Positions 48,694 through 60,762 are shown, numbered from the stretch's first letter. The stretch: 64,000 nucleotides of DNA from Camellia lanceoleosa (GCA_025200525.1 CM045763.1:87944131-88008130); one strand, 5' to 3'. The notes: generated by a model from the letters alone, not told the origin. Translations and numbers: made by a program.

Positions 48694-51183
48694 TATGACA
48701 ACCCTCACCTCTCATTAACGTTAAATTGTGATTAAGCATGATAAGTAATTGATTAAGGTGAAATCCTGAATTGATTGCATGAGTGTGTTGCTTTAATTGC
48801 ATTGCTATCTGTTTGTCATTAAATGATCTGTTCATGTTTTGATTTCGAACTGCGAATTGAAAACCTTATCAGCGACCGAATCAGAAATTGATTAGTGTTA
48901 TATGCTAATTAGGATTTATATGATTTTATAGTAGGTTTAATTTAAATTCAATTTGGAATGATTAAATTAGAATAAATAAAGTTAAGTTACATTAGCTTGA
49001 GTTTATTACATTGTTGCCATTAGTGGGCACTTTCTAAGCCATTAGTTGATTTCATGTTTGGCACTATCATTTTACCATCTCTTCTACACCAAAACCGTGA
49101 GAGAGAGGGAGACTAGGGGAAATTGAGCTCATCTACATTTAGCTTGGAAAATTAGAGGAATTGAGGAGAATTGCATTTTTGGGCTAACACACTTGGAATT
49201 CAAGACTTAAGGTAGGAAATTCATTCTTTTAATTATGAATTTAAGTTGTTACATGCATGGTTCATGGGAAATTAGTGATTTGGGTCAAGAATTGGCTTAA
49301 AGTGTTGTTTTGAGAGTAAATTCATGCATGCATGTCCATATCCTAGAATTTTGAGGTTGTTTTCATGAAATTCTTACATGCATGTTCATATTTTAGTTGT
49401 AGTCCAAGAATTCACCATGTAATAGAGTTCAATCTTGCATTTGATCATGTTTTAGAGCATTAGAGTTCATGAGAACTCATGCATGTTATGTTTTTGCATT
49501 GTTCTTTAAGTTTCATTCAAAATTGTGTTCAATTGTCACACTTTTGGGCTTGATTTTATGAAATGATCTTTAAAACATGTTGTATTATGGGTTCCTGAGT
49601 GTTTTCTAGAAAATTAGCCTAGAAAAATCGAATTTTAAGTTTAGAGGTTTAGTTTTGTGCTTGAGGATCAATCTAGAAATTCTAGATTTTTGATCCACGC
49701 TCGAGCGGAGGACTTTACGCTCGAGTGTGCACTTTGAGTACATGCACTTCCGCTTGAGCGTCGAGGGTCACGCTCGAGCATGAAATGTATATGCCCAGAA
49801 GTTCATGTGTTCTGCAGTTCGCTCGAGCGAGGTAATCTGCGCTCGAGCGAGGGTTTGAGTCTCATGCTCGATCGTGGGTTTGAGTCTCACGCTCGATCGT
49901 GGGTCGAGCGTCCATCGAGCGTGAAAAACGTGTAACCAGTACTTTTTCATGAGTTTGCAGTCCGCTCGAGTGAAGGAAGTTATGCTCGAGCGAAGCCTTT
50001 TTGTTTGCATGTCCGCTCGAGTGGGGAAAGCCACGCTCGAGCGAGACCCCTGTTTTCAGCAAATTTTGGAAAGTGTTTTAAAGTACATTTTTGCATCCTC
50101 ATTCCATCCTAGGCATTTCTAGGCCATGTTTAAAGCATCTTAATGGGGATAAAGTTATGGAACCACACCAAGCCATATAGGGGCTAAGTTGTTAATCCCA
50201 AGTGTGTAACTTAGTGTGTGTTCATTCTACAACTGTATAGGGTTGGCACCCGAGGAGCCCAGCAATCTGTGAGTAACAATGTTGTAAAGATATGTTCAAT
50301 TATAATTATTTTCTGAATAATCGACTGTACTGCCTTCTGAAGTGACATTGTTTACTGAATGAATGTTTGTCCTATTTTATGAACTGTACTCGTGGCATCC
50401 ATAGCAATTTATTGTTACTATTACTGTTATTGTTACTGCTACTGTTACTGAGATCTCTGTCAGTTCCAATGTTTAGAACTACTACTGTTTACTGTTTTGA
50501 TGGCCATCAACTGACTGTTCAGTCTATTAGGACCTACTGTACTGTTTTGCTATTGGATGTACCACATATGACTACTATGGTTTCTAAACGACTGTCGTGA
50601 CATGAACTATTAGTCATTGACTGAATAATTGATCTACAGATGTAATTGACTGTTTTAATTACTGAAGGGACATTCATTCTTAACCCTTTTACGCATTTTT
50701 TATTCACTGGGCTCTAGCTTACTATTTATAAATGTATGTAGGTGGCCAGGCACCGGACCGGAGCTAGAAGTGTCGAGTTAAGTTCATGTTTTGTCCAGCC
50801 AACCGTTGTGCCTCACTTCGAGGTTTCGAGTCTGCTCGAGCTAAGGCTGTTTTGGGGTGTTCAGAATTACCATTTTGTCTCTGTTTTGTATCGACTGAAT
50901 AAGACTTGACTGTACAGTTATGTTGAAGGGATTTGGTCCCTAACCTGAGTGTTATGTGTATCTGATATGTATATATGTTTTTGGTTATAAATGTCGACTA
51001 GTCCATAAAAGTCATTTTCCATTCAGATTTTCACAGCTCATTGGACATCTTTTATTTACTATTTGGCTTCCGCCAGCCCTTTACTATGTATTACTGTCGT
51101 TACTGTTAAGCAGGCCTTTGGTACTCACGAATTACTGGCCAGTTACGATGCTAAACCCATAGGGGTGGGTTTGGGTCGTGACA
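48694..51183. mobile_element. Solo LTR, palindrome-rich family, copy 4
   Basis: 2490 bp, TATGACAACC...GTGACA (first bases mutated from TG), with perfect 5-bp duplication TCATC (48689-48693 and 51184-51188). Inserted between integrase and RT of the host Copia. Non-coding. Confidence 0.9.
49698..50043. repeat. CGCTCGAGCG lattice, solo LTR copy 4
   Basis: Pairs start at 49698/49718, 49751/49771, 49820/49840, 49963/49983 and 50014/50034, all 20 bp apart. A 25-bp duplication carrying GCTCGATCGTGGG lies at about 49855-49905. Confidence 0.93.
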
Positions 51184-52940
51184 TCATCTCCTTCTCTACT
51201 TACCTCTAGTTCTCAATCTCCTACTAATTTTGTAGCTCACTCCAGTCCTAGTTTCATCTCTTCTCCTGTACATTTTTCTCCACCAACTATCAACCTTTCT
51301 ATTCATATTCTTCCTCCTCCTTTGTCTCTTAACTCTCATCATATGTATGGTTACTCAAGCTAAAGCTGCCCATATGTGTCTCTTTCTGCTTCCCTTCTCA
51401 GTTCTGAACCCAAGTCCTACAAGAATGCTCTTCAATGTTCTCATTGGTATAACTCTATGCTTGAAGAATTTTAGGCTCTTTAATCTTAACATACCTGGAC
51501 TCTTGTTCCCCTTCCTGCTCATCAAAATGTTGTGGGTTGCAAATGGGTTTTTTGCATTAAAAAGAATTCAGATGATTTTATTGCCAGATACAATTCTCGA
51601 CTTGTAGCCAAAGGCTATCCTCAAGAGGCATGTGTAGACTTTCTTGACACTTTTATTCCAGTGGCCAAGCAGCCAAGCATACAAGTGTTTTTGTGTATTG
51701 CTCTTCATTATAATTGGCACATTCAACAATTGGATGTTTCAAATGCATTTCTACATGGAAAACTTGAAGAATATGCTTACATGGCTCAACCTCCTGCTTT
51801 GAAAGTACTACATTTCCTACTTGTGTTTGCAAGCTAAACAGGGCTCTTTATGGTTTAAAACAAGCCCCAAGAGCTTGATTCTCTACTTTATCTAATTTCT
51901 TGATCAAGCCTGGTTTAGTCAATAGCCATTGTGACAATTCTTTTTTTGTTCAAGCTACTTCCACCACTTTTAACTATCTTTTAGTGTATGTGGATGACAT
52001 TATTGTGATTGGAAATTCCTCTTCTCATATCCAAGCTTTCATCTCTCAACTGCATTCAGTCTTTTCTCTCAAAGAGCTAGGTCATCTTTCATATTTTTTG
52101 GGTATCTCTGTTTCTTTCACTTCCACAGGGTACTTTTTGTCCCAATCTCATTATGCTTCTTCTTTTCTTCACAAAGCTGGTATGCTTGAGTGTAAACCAA
52201 CTTCCTCTCCTATGTTTGTCAAATCCTCTTCTTTTTCTTCCTCTGAGGCATTCTCTAATCCATCTATTTATCAAAGTCTTGTTGGGGGCCTTCAGTATTT
52301 GGCAATTACTCGACCAGACTTAGCTTTTGCAATCAATTAAGCTTGCCAACATATGCAGTGTCCCTCTCAGTCTAACTTTACTATGGTTAAGAGACTGTTG
52401 TGTTTTGTCAAAGGGACTATTTTCCATGGTTTGTCATTTTCTCCTAGCACTTTTGATCTCTATGCTTTTTTGGATGCTGATTGGCTGGTGATGCTTGTGA
52501 TAGGTGTTTTACTTTTGGTTTTTGCATTTTTTTGGGTTCTAATTCGGTCTGTTGGTCTGCCAAAAAGCAACCTACTGTTGCTCAATCTTCTACTGAAGCT
52601 GAGTATAGGTTCATGGCTCAGGTTAGTGCAGAGGTTGCTTGGCTTCAAATGCTTCATGCTAACATGCGCATTATCTCTTCCTTTATTGTAGTTTTACGGT
52701 GTAATAACTTGTCTGCATTATCCCTAACTTCTAATCCTATTTTTCATGCAAGGACCAAGCATGTCAAAATCGATTATCATTTTGTTAAGAGAAGGTTTCT
52801 GCTAAACAATTACTTATTCAGCACATTGCCTCTTCAGATCAAATAGCCAATGTTTTTACCAAATCTTTACCTATTTTTCGCTTTCTTTTTCTTCAATCCA
52901 AGCATTTAGTTGGTCTTCCACCTTTCAGCTTGAGGGGGAT

Positions 52941-53318
52941 TGATAAGGATAATGGTTCACTAGTATCCAAAGCTACAAGTATAGATATCTCAGTGAATGA
53001 AAGTCAAGATAGTAAGGACAAAGCAGCTGCAACCTGCAAATGCATCTCAAAAGTCATCTCTTAGAAGTCATCTCAGACTACTAAAGCTACAAGTATGAAC
53101 GGGTGTCTAAGGCTTCATCACAAGATTGTAGAATAGTTGTATATAATCAAAACTCTATTTGTAACTAATTTAGTTAGATATAGATTAGTTAGCAATAGGT
53201 TATTAGGTTGTTAGATATTCATCTTGTATATATACATTCAATGGTTTTGTAAAATAGTGTGCATGATTCATTTTTCAATTGAATAATATCTTTTCTATTC
53301 TCTCTCTAAATTTCGTCA
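52941..53318 (+). repeat. 3' LTR of the nested Copia
   Basis: 378 bp, colinear with 40759-41150 and ending TTTCGTCA. Confidence 0.9.
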
Positions 53319-53422
53319 TGCTTAGCCTCTGAAGTATTACTACTTATCTTTCCATTAAGGCTTTCCATCTGATCACTCTTTAACAGCTCATACCCTAAGA
53401 GGTGCCCCAACAAGTTACCCAT

Positions 53423-53672
53423 ACTACAGCTTGTTAGTTCTCTCTCTCTCTATATATATATATATCTATAAATATGATTGCATGTGGTTATCTATGCATC
53501 TTTATATATATATATGGGTATTGCAGTGGCAGAGAGGTCCATAGTTGACCACACGAGTGGCCGTTCAATTTCCTTACACTTCGTTTGGATCGTGAGGTGA
53601 GATAAGAAAAGAAATAATTTTGATTTTTCACCTAGTTGAGAGAAGAAAAAAATGATTATAGCTTCTCACAAT
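53423..53672. other. Upstream flank of small-gene copy B
   Basis: Inferred leader and promoter of copy B: (CT)n followed by (TA)n text, colinear with the copy A upstream region (28880-29000), including AATATGATTGCA and GTTATCTATGCATC. The Tekay element begins about 250 bp upstream of the start codon. Confidence 0.55.
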
Positions 53673-55767
53673 TGTAACGCCCTCAAAATAATACATAAAA
53701 CCCATCACTAAAGACATGAATTGATACAAGAGAAATCAATTATTTCTATTCATCAAAGTAGTTCTTACAAAAGTATTACATGTTAACAACAAAAACAAAT
53801 GCCCTAGGGGCTTACAGCTTTCCAAGTTAACACCTGGTTACACACACAAAGAGTACTAACTCTATACAAAAAAAGCCCTTGGCTTGATGTACATGTAATA
53901 CAAACAAAAGAAACAAAAGAGTCTTCAACTCTCATCCTTATCATCCAAGCTATGTCCTTGGAGGTGGCAAGCTACCAGTACCTGAAAATGATGTCCCGTA
54001 TAGGGTGAGCCAATGCCCAGTAGAGATATGCTAAACACAGTATGAGCAATGACTAAGACATTAGCAATTGATAAATGTTCAACTCCCATAAATCAATTCA
54101 TAACCCATTTCTTATCAACTTCACAATTTATATCAACGGCTCGAGAACACGCCAGCGCTTACATGAGACAGTGACTCATATTAAACGTTTTCCATTCACA
54201 ATAGATAAACAAAATAGTTGTATCAACATCACAACAGATAAGCATACGAGCTGTATCCACTTTTCAACAAATAAGCGTATTAGCTCTATCAACACTTCCA
54301 ATGATAAACATATGAGTTGTATCAATACTTCCTTAGATAAGCATATTAGCTATATCAACACATTAACTGACAAGCATATAAGCTGTATCAGTGGAGTCCA
54401 TCCCCTATCTCCTCCCCATCAACAACCAGTTTAGAGGTCCATCCCCTATCTTCCCTTAAACCGTGGAGTACATCCCCTATCTCCTCCCACACAACACAAC
54501 GTATATATATACACAAAGGTCATATACATACTCAATCAACACATAATGTTAATACATTCTTTCATCCGTTATACTCTATCACTTATCCACTTGATTAGTT
54601 CCAATTTGCCTAATCATCATGCATTATCTACAACAATCAAAACTACTCTCCACTGGTAGCCCAAGCAAATATTTCTAAACAGGAAATAAAAGCTCCAACA
54701 GATAAAATAACAATGTCTTCCAAAAATGAGCGATTAATAAATCCAACTCCACCATTTCATAGTACAATGAATCAATTTCATTAATTCCAATTCGATTTCA
54801 CAAAATCCATAACTTTCCAAATTAATTATACCAATTAATTTATATACAAATTAGGGCTTTCTTCTCCAACCCTCAATATTAACCCATAGATTTAAATATC
54901 AACAACCAACACCCAAATCATCATTTTGAGACCCAAAATAAAAGTTTAAGAATCCCAATAATAAACCCTCTATTATACCATTTTGAAACCCTAAGTCCCA
55001 AAATCAACCAACTTCAACACTTTACCAAAACAACTAAAAATCTAAGTCAAAGACCATAATAGTGAGTAGGAATCCCTACCTCCAAAGATGGAACCCAATG
55101 AAGAAGATGAAGAAAATGGAAATGCTCCAAATCGCAAATTTCTCAGATCAAAAGGTAGCCCTCGACGATCAACAACTTTTTTGTAAAGGCCAAAGATGAG
55201 CAAATCACTCCTACTAGATCAATACCTAGAGAGAAGGTAGAGTTCTAGAGTTAGAAGCTCTACAATGGTGTTTTTGGAAAAGTATGAGAGAAAAGAGAAT
55301 GTGAAAAAGTGATTTAAAATGTAAAACACGGAGCTTTAACCCAGTCGCCCCGCTCGAGCGGCCAAACCCCCGCTCGAGCGGCACTCACGAACTCCTGCTC
55401 GGCGGCAATCTCCGCTCGGCGTCGGATGCACCTCCCAAGATTTTTGCAGACAGTTCCCGCTCGGCACATACAAACTCCCGCTCGAGCGGCCAATTCCTCC
55501 GCTCGAGCATCCAACACTACACAGGAAATACTGGATGGGTGTATTCTCCGCTCGAGCGCCCAAATCCCCGCTCGAGCGGACAAGCCAAAATCTGGGCAAC
55601 TAGACTTGGTTCCTAAGCTTAACCAACCTGTCCAAACCTTCCCTACACAACCCAAGACTCAAATATAGAGAGAGAAAGGGTGTAAATAAGATATACACAA
55701 CAACCAATTCCACGGAGTCTAAGTCCGGATACAACAAATAAAGTAAAGGGAAACCGAGACCGCTATA
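53673..55767 (-). repeat. 3' LTR of the Tekay element
   Basis: 2095 bp. Most of the length difference from the 5' LTR lies in the palindrome lattice (about 55350-55590), where one inter-palindrome segment is lost and several palindromes lack the central A (CTCGGCG). Confidence 0.93.
55351..55590. repeat. CGCTCGAGCG lattice, Tekay 3' LTR
   Basis: Intact pairs include 55351/55371 and the pair just before 55580. Three sites read GCTCGGC, with bases missing from the palindrome centre (near 55398, 55413 and 55459). Confidence 0.9.
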
Positions 55768-56146
55768 ACCTTCCCCCCTTAAAGAATTTCGTCCCCAAAA
55801 TTAAGGACAAGTTTTCGAAAGCAGGTTTTTTTTTTTTTTCATTTTAAACAATGTTACAATCCAACATTAAACAACTTGACCCATTACTGGCCATTTCATC
55901 TCTTATCAAGAGGCATTTCATAACAATTACATTTCAACTTGTATTCCCCTTCATTTTCAACCATTTTCAACACACATGGTTCGTAATTTCATATCATAAT
56001 CAATTTTCATGATACATCTCCAGTTCTATAATATAGCCAATATATGCAATATTACAATCAACTCCCAAAACATTCACAATGTTTTACAACTTAAGACATA
56101 TTTAATGATCTTAAAGTTCAACAATACAACCATATATAACATATGT

Positions 56147-59100
56147 TCAAACATCCACAAATAGGTCCGGATATTTCTCTCGGACCTCCAACTCACGTTC
56201 CCAAGTGGCCTCCTCCACTCCGTGATGTTTCCACAAAACCTTTACCAAAGGAATGGTCTTGCCACGCATGACTTGATCCCGTCTATCCAAGACCCGAACC
56301 GGTCTCTCCTCATACGAGGCATCCCCATCTACCTCTAAGTCGGCCCAATCCAATACATGTGATGGATCCGGCTTATACTTCCGAAGCATACTCACATGAA
56401 ACACATCATGAACTCCGGACAATTGTAGCGGCAAACCTAAACGATAAGCCACCTCACCAATCCTCTCAAGGATCTCAAAAGGACCAATAAATCGAGGGGA
56501 CAACTTCCCACTCTTCCCAAACCTCATCAATCCCCGCCTGAGTGATATCTTCAGAAAGACATGATCACCCATCTCAAACATCAACGGTCTCCTCCTACGG
56601 TCAGCATACGATTTCTGACGACTCTAAGCTGTAACAAGCCTCCTATGGATAAGCTCAACTTTCTCCGTTGTCTCCCTAACCAACTCCGGACCCAACAAAG
56701 GTGCATCACCCACCTCGGCCCAACAAATCGGAGACCTACAAGGTCGGCCATACAAGGCCTCAAACGGTGCCATACCGATACTAGACTGAAAGCTGTTGTT
56801 GTGGGCAAACTCCACCAATGGTAAGTGCCTCTCCCACATTCCACTAAAGTCAAGGGCACAACCCCGAAGCATATCCTCAAGGATCTGAATAGTACGCTCA
56901 GACTGCCCGTCAGTCTGAGGATGATAAGCTGTACTAAAGGTCAACTTAGTGCCCAAGGCACTCTGCAAACTCTGCCACAACCTAGCAGTAAAACGAGGAT
57001 CTCTATCTGAGACGATCGTCACTGGGACCCCGTGTAACCTCACTATGTCCCGAATATACAAATTGGCAAGATGATCTACCGAATCCCTCACGCGCATAGG
57101 AATGAAGTGCGCCGCCTTAGTCAACCGATCTACAACCACCCAAATTGCATCACTACCCCGCTGAGTCCTCGGAAGACCTACAACGAAGTCCATAGTGACA
57201 TGCTCCCACTTCCACTCGGCAATAGGCAAGGGTTGTAACAAACCCGCTGGCCTCTGATGCTCGGCCTTCACTTGCTGACAAGTAAGGCATTTAAACATGA
57301 AAACTGCCACGTCTCTCTTCATACCCCGCCACCAAAACTGGCGACCCAAATCCCGATACATCTTAGTACCCCCCGGATGCACCGCAAGGCGCGAATAATG
57401 GAACTCTCGGAGTACTTTCTCTCGGCAAGACTCCGGTACAAACAAACGGTCTCGATATCTCACACTCAGGTCGGGATACACCGTCAAACCCTTCTCAACT
57501 TTTCCACTGGAGATCTTCTCTCGGAGGGACTCTACCTTAAGGTCACCTCTCTGTGCCTCTAACACTCGAGTCACAAGTGTAGGCTGCGCAACGACAGAAA
57601 ATAAGGTCGCAGCCTCAACAGATTCGTTCAGATGTAAATTGAACTCCCCAAGTGCCCCCAACATTCCCCACTCCTGGATGGCTATACAGGCTACATCACC
57701 TATGGATTTTCTGCTAAGGGCATCGGCCGCAACATTGGCCTTCCCCGGATGATAATGCAACTCGAAGTCGTAATCCTCAATAAACTCCATCCACCTCCTT
57801 TGTCTCAAGTTCAAGTCCTTCTACGAAAACAGATATTTCAGACTCTTATGATCCGAGAACACCTCGAATCTCTCACCATAAAGGTAGTGCTTCCAGATTT
57901 TCAAGGCAAAGATCACCGCTGCTAACTCTAGGTCATGGGTAGGGTAATTCTTTTCATGAATTTTTAACTGACGTGAGCCATAGGCTACCACTTTCCCTCC
58001 TTGCATCAACACACAACCTAAACCCTCCCGTGAGACATCACAATAAACCGCATAACCCAACCCTCTCTCCGGAATAATCAAGACTGGAGCGGTGGTCAGT
58101 CTAACTTTCAATTCCTGGAACGACTTTTCACAAGTCTCATTCCATACAAATTTGACTCCCTTCCGAGTCAGTCTAGTCAACGGTGAAGCTAACCTGGAGA
58201 AATCCTTCACAAACCGACGGTAATATCCAGCTAATCCCAGAAAACTGCGGATCTCAAACACACTCTTAGGCTGTGCCCAATCTTGCACTGCCTCAGTCTT
58301 GGATGTATCAACAAACACCCCTTCCCCGGATACCACATGGCCTAAGAACTTGACTTCTTCTAGCCATAACTCATATTTCCCAAACTTGGTGTATAGCCTA
58401 TGGGCTCTAAGCAACTCAAGCACCACTCTCAAGTATGCCTCGTGCTCCTCTTCTGAAGGTGAATAAATCAGGATGTCGTCCATGAAAACGACCACAAAAT
58501 GATCCAAGAATTCCTGGAAGATCCGGTTCATCAAGTCCATAAAGACTGCTGGTGCGTTGGTAAGCCCAAATGGCATCACCAGAAACTCATAATGGCCATA
58601 CCGCGTACGGAATGCCGTCTTCGGAATATCCTCCTCCCTGACCCTCAACTGGTGATAACCCGATCTCAAGTCTATCTTAGAGAAACGACGGGAACCCTTC
58701 AACTAGTCAAACAAATCATCTATACGGGGCATAGGGTACTTATTCTTAACCGTAGCCCGATTCAACTTCCGGTAGTCGATACACAATCTCAAGGCACCAT
58801 CTTTCTTCTTAGCAAAGAGGGCCGGTGCTCCCCACAGCGAAACACTAGGGCGAACAAATCCCTTATCTAACAATTCCTGGAGCTGAATCTTCAACTCACT
58901 TAACTCGGCTGAGGCAAAACGATAAGGTGCCATAGAAATCGGCGCCGTGCCGGGCACCAAAATCAATGGAGAATTCAATCTCACGGTGAGGTGGCAAATC
59001 AACGAGATCCTCGGGAAAGACATCCGAATACTCACAAACCACCATCGGTAAAACAATCTGGGTCTCATCACATTCATCACTCAAAAAGCTAGCAAGTAGA

Positions 59101-59525
59101 CCACTAAGCTCACTCCGCCCTCGCGGATTATACCCCGGTGGTACAACACTACCAACCCGGTCCCCCAAGAAATAGAAACACTCCCCGCTCACGGTACAAC
59201 AAGTGACCCTCTGGCGGTAGCAATCAATAATTGCCCGATACGACGATAACCAGTCCATACCCAAAATAACATCAAAGTCCTTCATGGGCCTAACTACAAA
59301 AGGAAACGGAAGCCTATGATCGTCAACCTCTATATCACAACCCCTACATACGTGTTTCAAAATCAACTCACCCCCAATAGGCGACATGACACATATAGGA
59401 GATGCTAATAGTGCTAACTTCAACTCCAACACAGATGGAAATGCAGCAGATATAAAAGAATTAGACGCACCTGTATCAATCAATACACTAGCAACCGAGT
59501 TGCAAAACAGAAAGGTACCTCTCAC
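56147..59525 (-). pseudogene. Tekay pol: protease, RT, RNase H, integrase, chromodomain
   Basis: The protease has LIDTGASNSFIS near 59470. A one-base insertion near 58960 shifts the frame before RT. RT has [20 protein letters not shown] and the catalytic FMDDILIY near 58490. RNase H has [14 protein letters not shown] and [10 protein letters not shown]. Integrase has the HHCC-type CLTCQQVKAEH, then catalytic MDFVVGLP, SDRDPRF and QSERTIQILED. The C-terminal chromodomain reads VKVLWKHHGVEEATWERE near 56210. Remaining breaks are single stops at 58703, 57821 and 56624, all Gln-to-stop. Integrase places the cDNA; the chromodomain guides targeting to heterochromatin (family knowledge). Confidence 0.92.
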
Positions 59526-59796
59526 TACTGATGGGGCCGGTACTAGGTCTGTGTGATAACGACATACCAGCCTGTTGGCCTGATCTACCTGCTCACCTCT
59601 AGAAGCATCACGCTTTGCCTGTTGGGATAATGGCTCGGGTTAGCCCTCGAGGCTGCCTGGTGAGCCGGGTGATAACTCTGCGTCTGCCTAGAACCGGATG
59701 CTCAAGTGGCATTCAAGCGTGGGCAAAACCTCTTCAGTGCCCAGTACATCCTGTGATAGCAAGACAAAGGCTAGCCCACCTCGACTGCCCTAAGGT

Positions 59797-60762
59797 CTAG
59801 GTGAAAAGGAAGCATTGACGACCCTTCCCTTCTCTGAAAACCGAAGACTTGTGACCCAGCTGGCCACATGCAAAACAAGTCAAACCTCCCTGATTACCTC
59901 TCTCGGAGCCTGCACTCGGTACCGAAAAAGTCGATCTAGCCAAACCACCTTGAGACTGCTGGGGGTTAAAACCCTTCTGTCTCCTGCCATCACCCTGGCC
60001 CTCTTGGCTCCTCTTGGAACCTTGCTGCTTCTCATCATCCTCCTCCTGCATCATAATTTCCATATGAGCAGCCGCATCCACCAGATGTCTATACTCTCGG
60101 ATGTAAGACCCACCAACTCTCAACTTGAGGCCCCGCCTCAACTTCCGCTCAAACTCATAGCAACGACGTTCCTCGGATGCCACTAGCTCAGGTGCAAACC
60201 TGGACAAGCTAGTAAAAGTAACCTCAAATTCGGCCACTGACAAACCCTGTTGCTTAAGCCGGCTAAACTGATCCCTCAGCTACTCCCTAGCAGCTGCAGA
60301 TAAAAACCTCTCCTGGAAAGCCTCTACAAAAGCCCCTCATACACCACCAACACGGGCCTTCTCATACTTCCACCATTGACCCGTATCTCCCTTCAGCTGG
60401 AAGGATGCCAAGGTCACCTTTAGAGTCCCATCCTCGATGCCAAGCATCTCGAATGTCTTCTCCATCTATTCCAACCACTCGTCAGCCTTAAGTGGCTCTT
60501 TCGGATCCCCAATAAATTCGTCTGGGTTAGACCGAAAAAATTCCCTCTTCAAGAAAGAAGGCCCTGCCTCTGCAACCTGATGCTCAGCTTTGAGAATACC
60601 CAAAGCTCCTACTATCTCTCGGGCCAAGGCACCCATAGCCTGCTGACCCCTTGGCTCGGCCACGTTGGCCTAACCAACTCCCTCTTGCACTGCCGGAATG
60701 TCATCCGATAAAGGCACCTCCTGCCTTCTAGGCCTACCACGCCTACCACCTCGTCCTAACAT
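59797..60762 (-). pseudogene. Tekay gag
   Basis: The start MLGRGGRRGRPRRQ is at 60762. The capsid region reads FFRSNPDEFIGDPKEP and SVAEFEVTFTSLSRFAPELV. The zinc knuckle reads CFACGQLGHKSSVF: the last Cys of the CCHC set is Phe. Stops at 60670 (Gln-to-stop), 60466, 60337 and 60280 (Trp-to-stop) break the frame. Confidence 0.88.

Larger units (their letters stand above)
43595..52935 (+). pseudogene. Gag-pol remnant of the nested Copia
   Basis: Gag begins MAILSEESTMETQ at 43595 and keeps a CCHC knuckle CQICGKSNHSALEC near 44510. A GAG-pre-integrase segment (HGVN-like HHVNGLYQLP) lies near 45020. Integrase is split by solo LTR copy 3 (to 45323, then 47902 on) with SCPHTLSHNGMTERKHRHLI. RT follows solo LTR copy 4: GCKWVFCIKKNSDDFIARYN, then LLVYVDDIIVIGN near 51990. 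RNase H has STEAEYRFMAQ and RTKHVKIDYHF. About fifteen stops are Gln- or Trp-to-stop (for example 44072, 44569, 48080, 51474, 51480, 51486, 51878), with several frameshifts. Confidence 0.9.
40759..53318 (+). mobile_element. Copia retrotransposon with three nested solo LTRs
   Basis: LTRs 40759-41150 and 52941-53318 begin TGATAAGG and end TCA. Flanks TGCTC (40754-40758) and TGCTT (53319-53323) are the target duplication. TATCAGAGC of the primer site is at 41154-41162, and a polypurine tract (TTGAGGGGGAT) precedes 52941. Solo LTRs sit at 41180-43584, 45324-47901 and 48694-51183; without them the element is about 5.1 kb. Its proteins are broken. Confidence 0.92.
40516..53422 (-). pseudogene. Small MGN-type gene, copy B, split by a nested transposon block
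   Basis: The N-terminal part is 53422-53319 (minus), starting MGNLLGHLLGYELLKSDQ. The C-terminal part is 40758-40516, with EQPHGGDSGGDN, RIKVRMSMRELKELLA and GRLILEESLKGRWV. The Copia at 40759-53318 separates them, and its target duplication TGCTC/TGCTT lies in the Glu-Gln codons that copy A keeps intact (EAEQPH). Apart from the insertion both parts are in frame with no other break. The C-terminus is longer than in copy A (TEYAKGMYQLGT). Function unknown, as for copy A. Confidence 0.72.

Noticed and set aside
40759..53318. Use of stop codons as Gln codons in the Copia (recoding)
   Set aside because: Trp codons are hit as well and true frameshifts are present, so decay explains it better than recoding.
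54075..54434. Repeated frame with CI(N/S) and DKH motifs (also 61540-61926)
   Set aside because: It is in both Tekay LTRs, antisense to the element; it reflects an imperfect short tandem repeat, not a gene.
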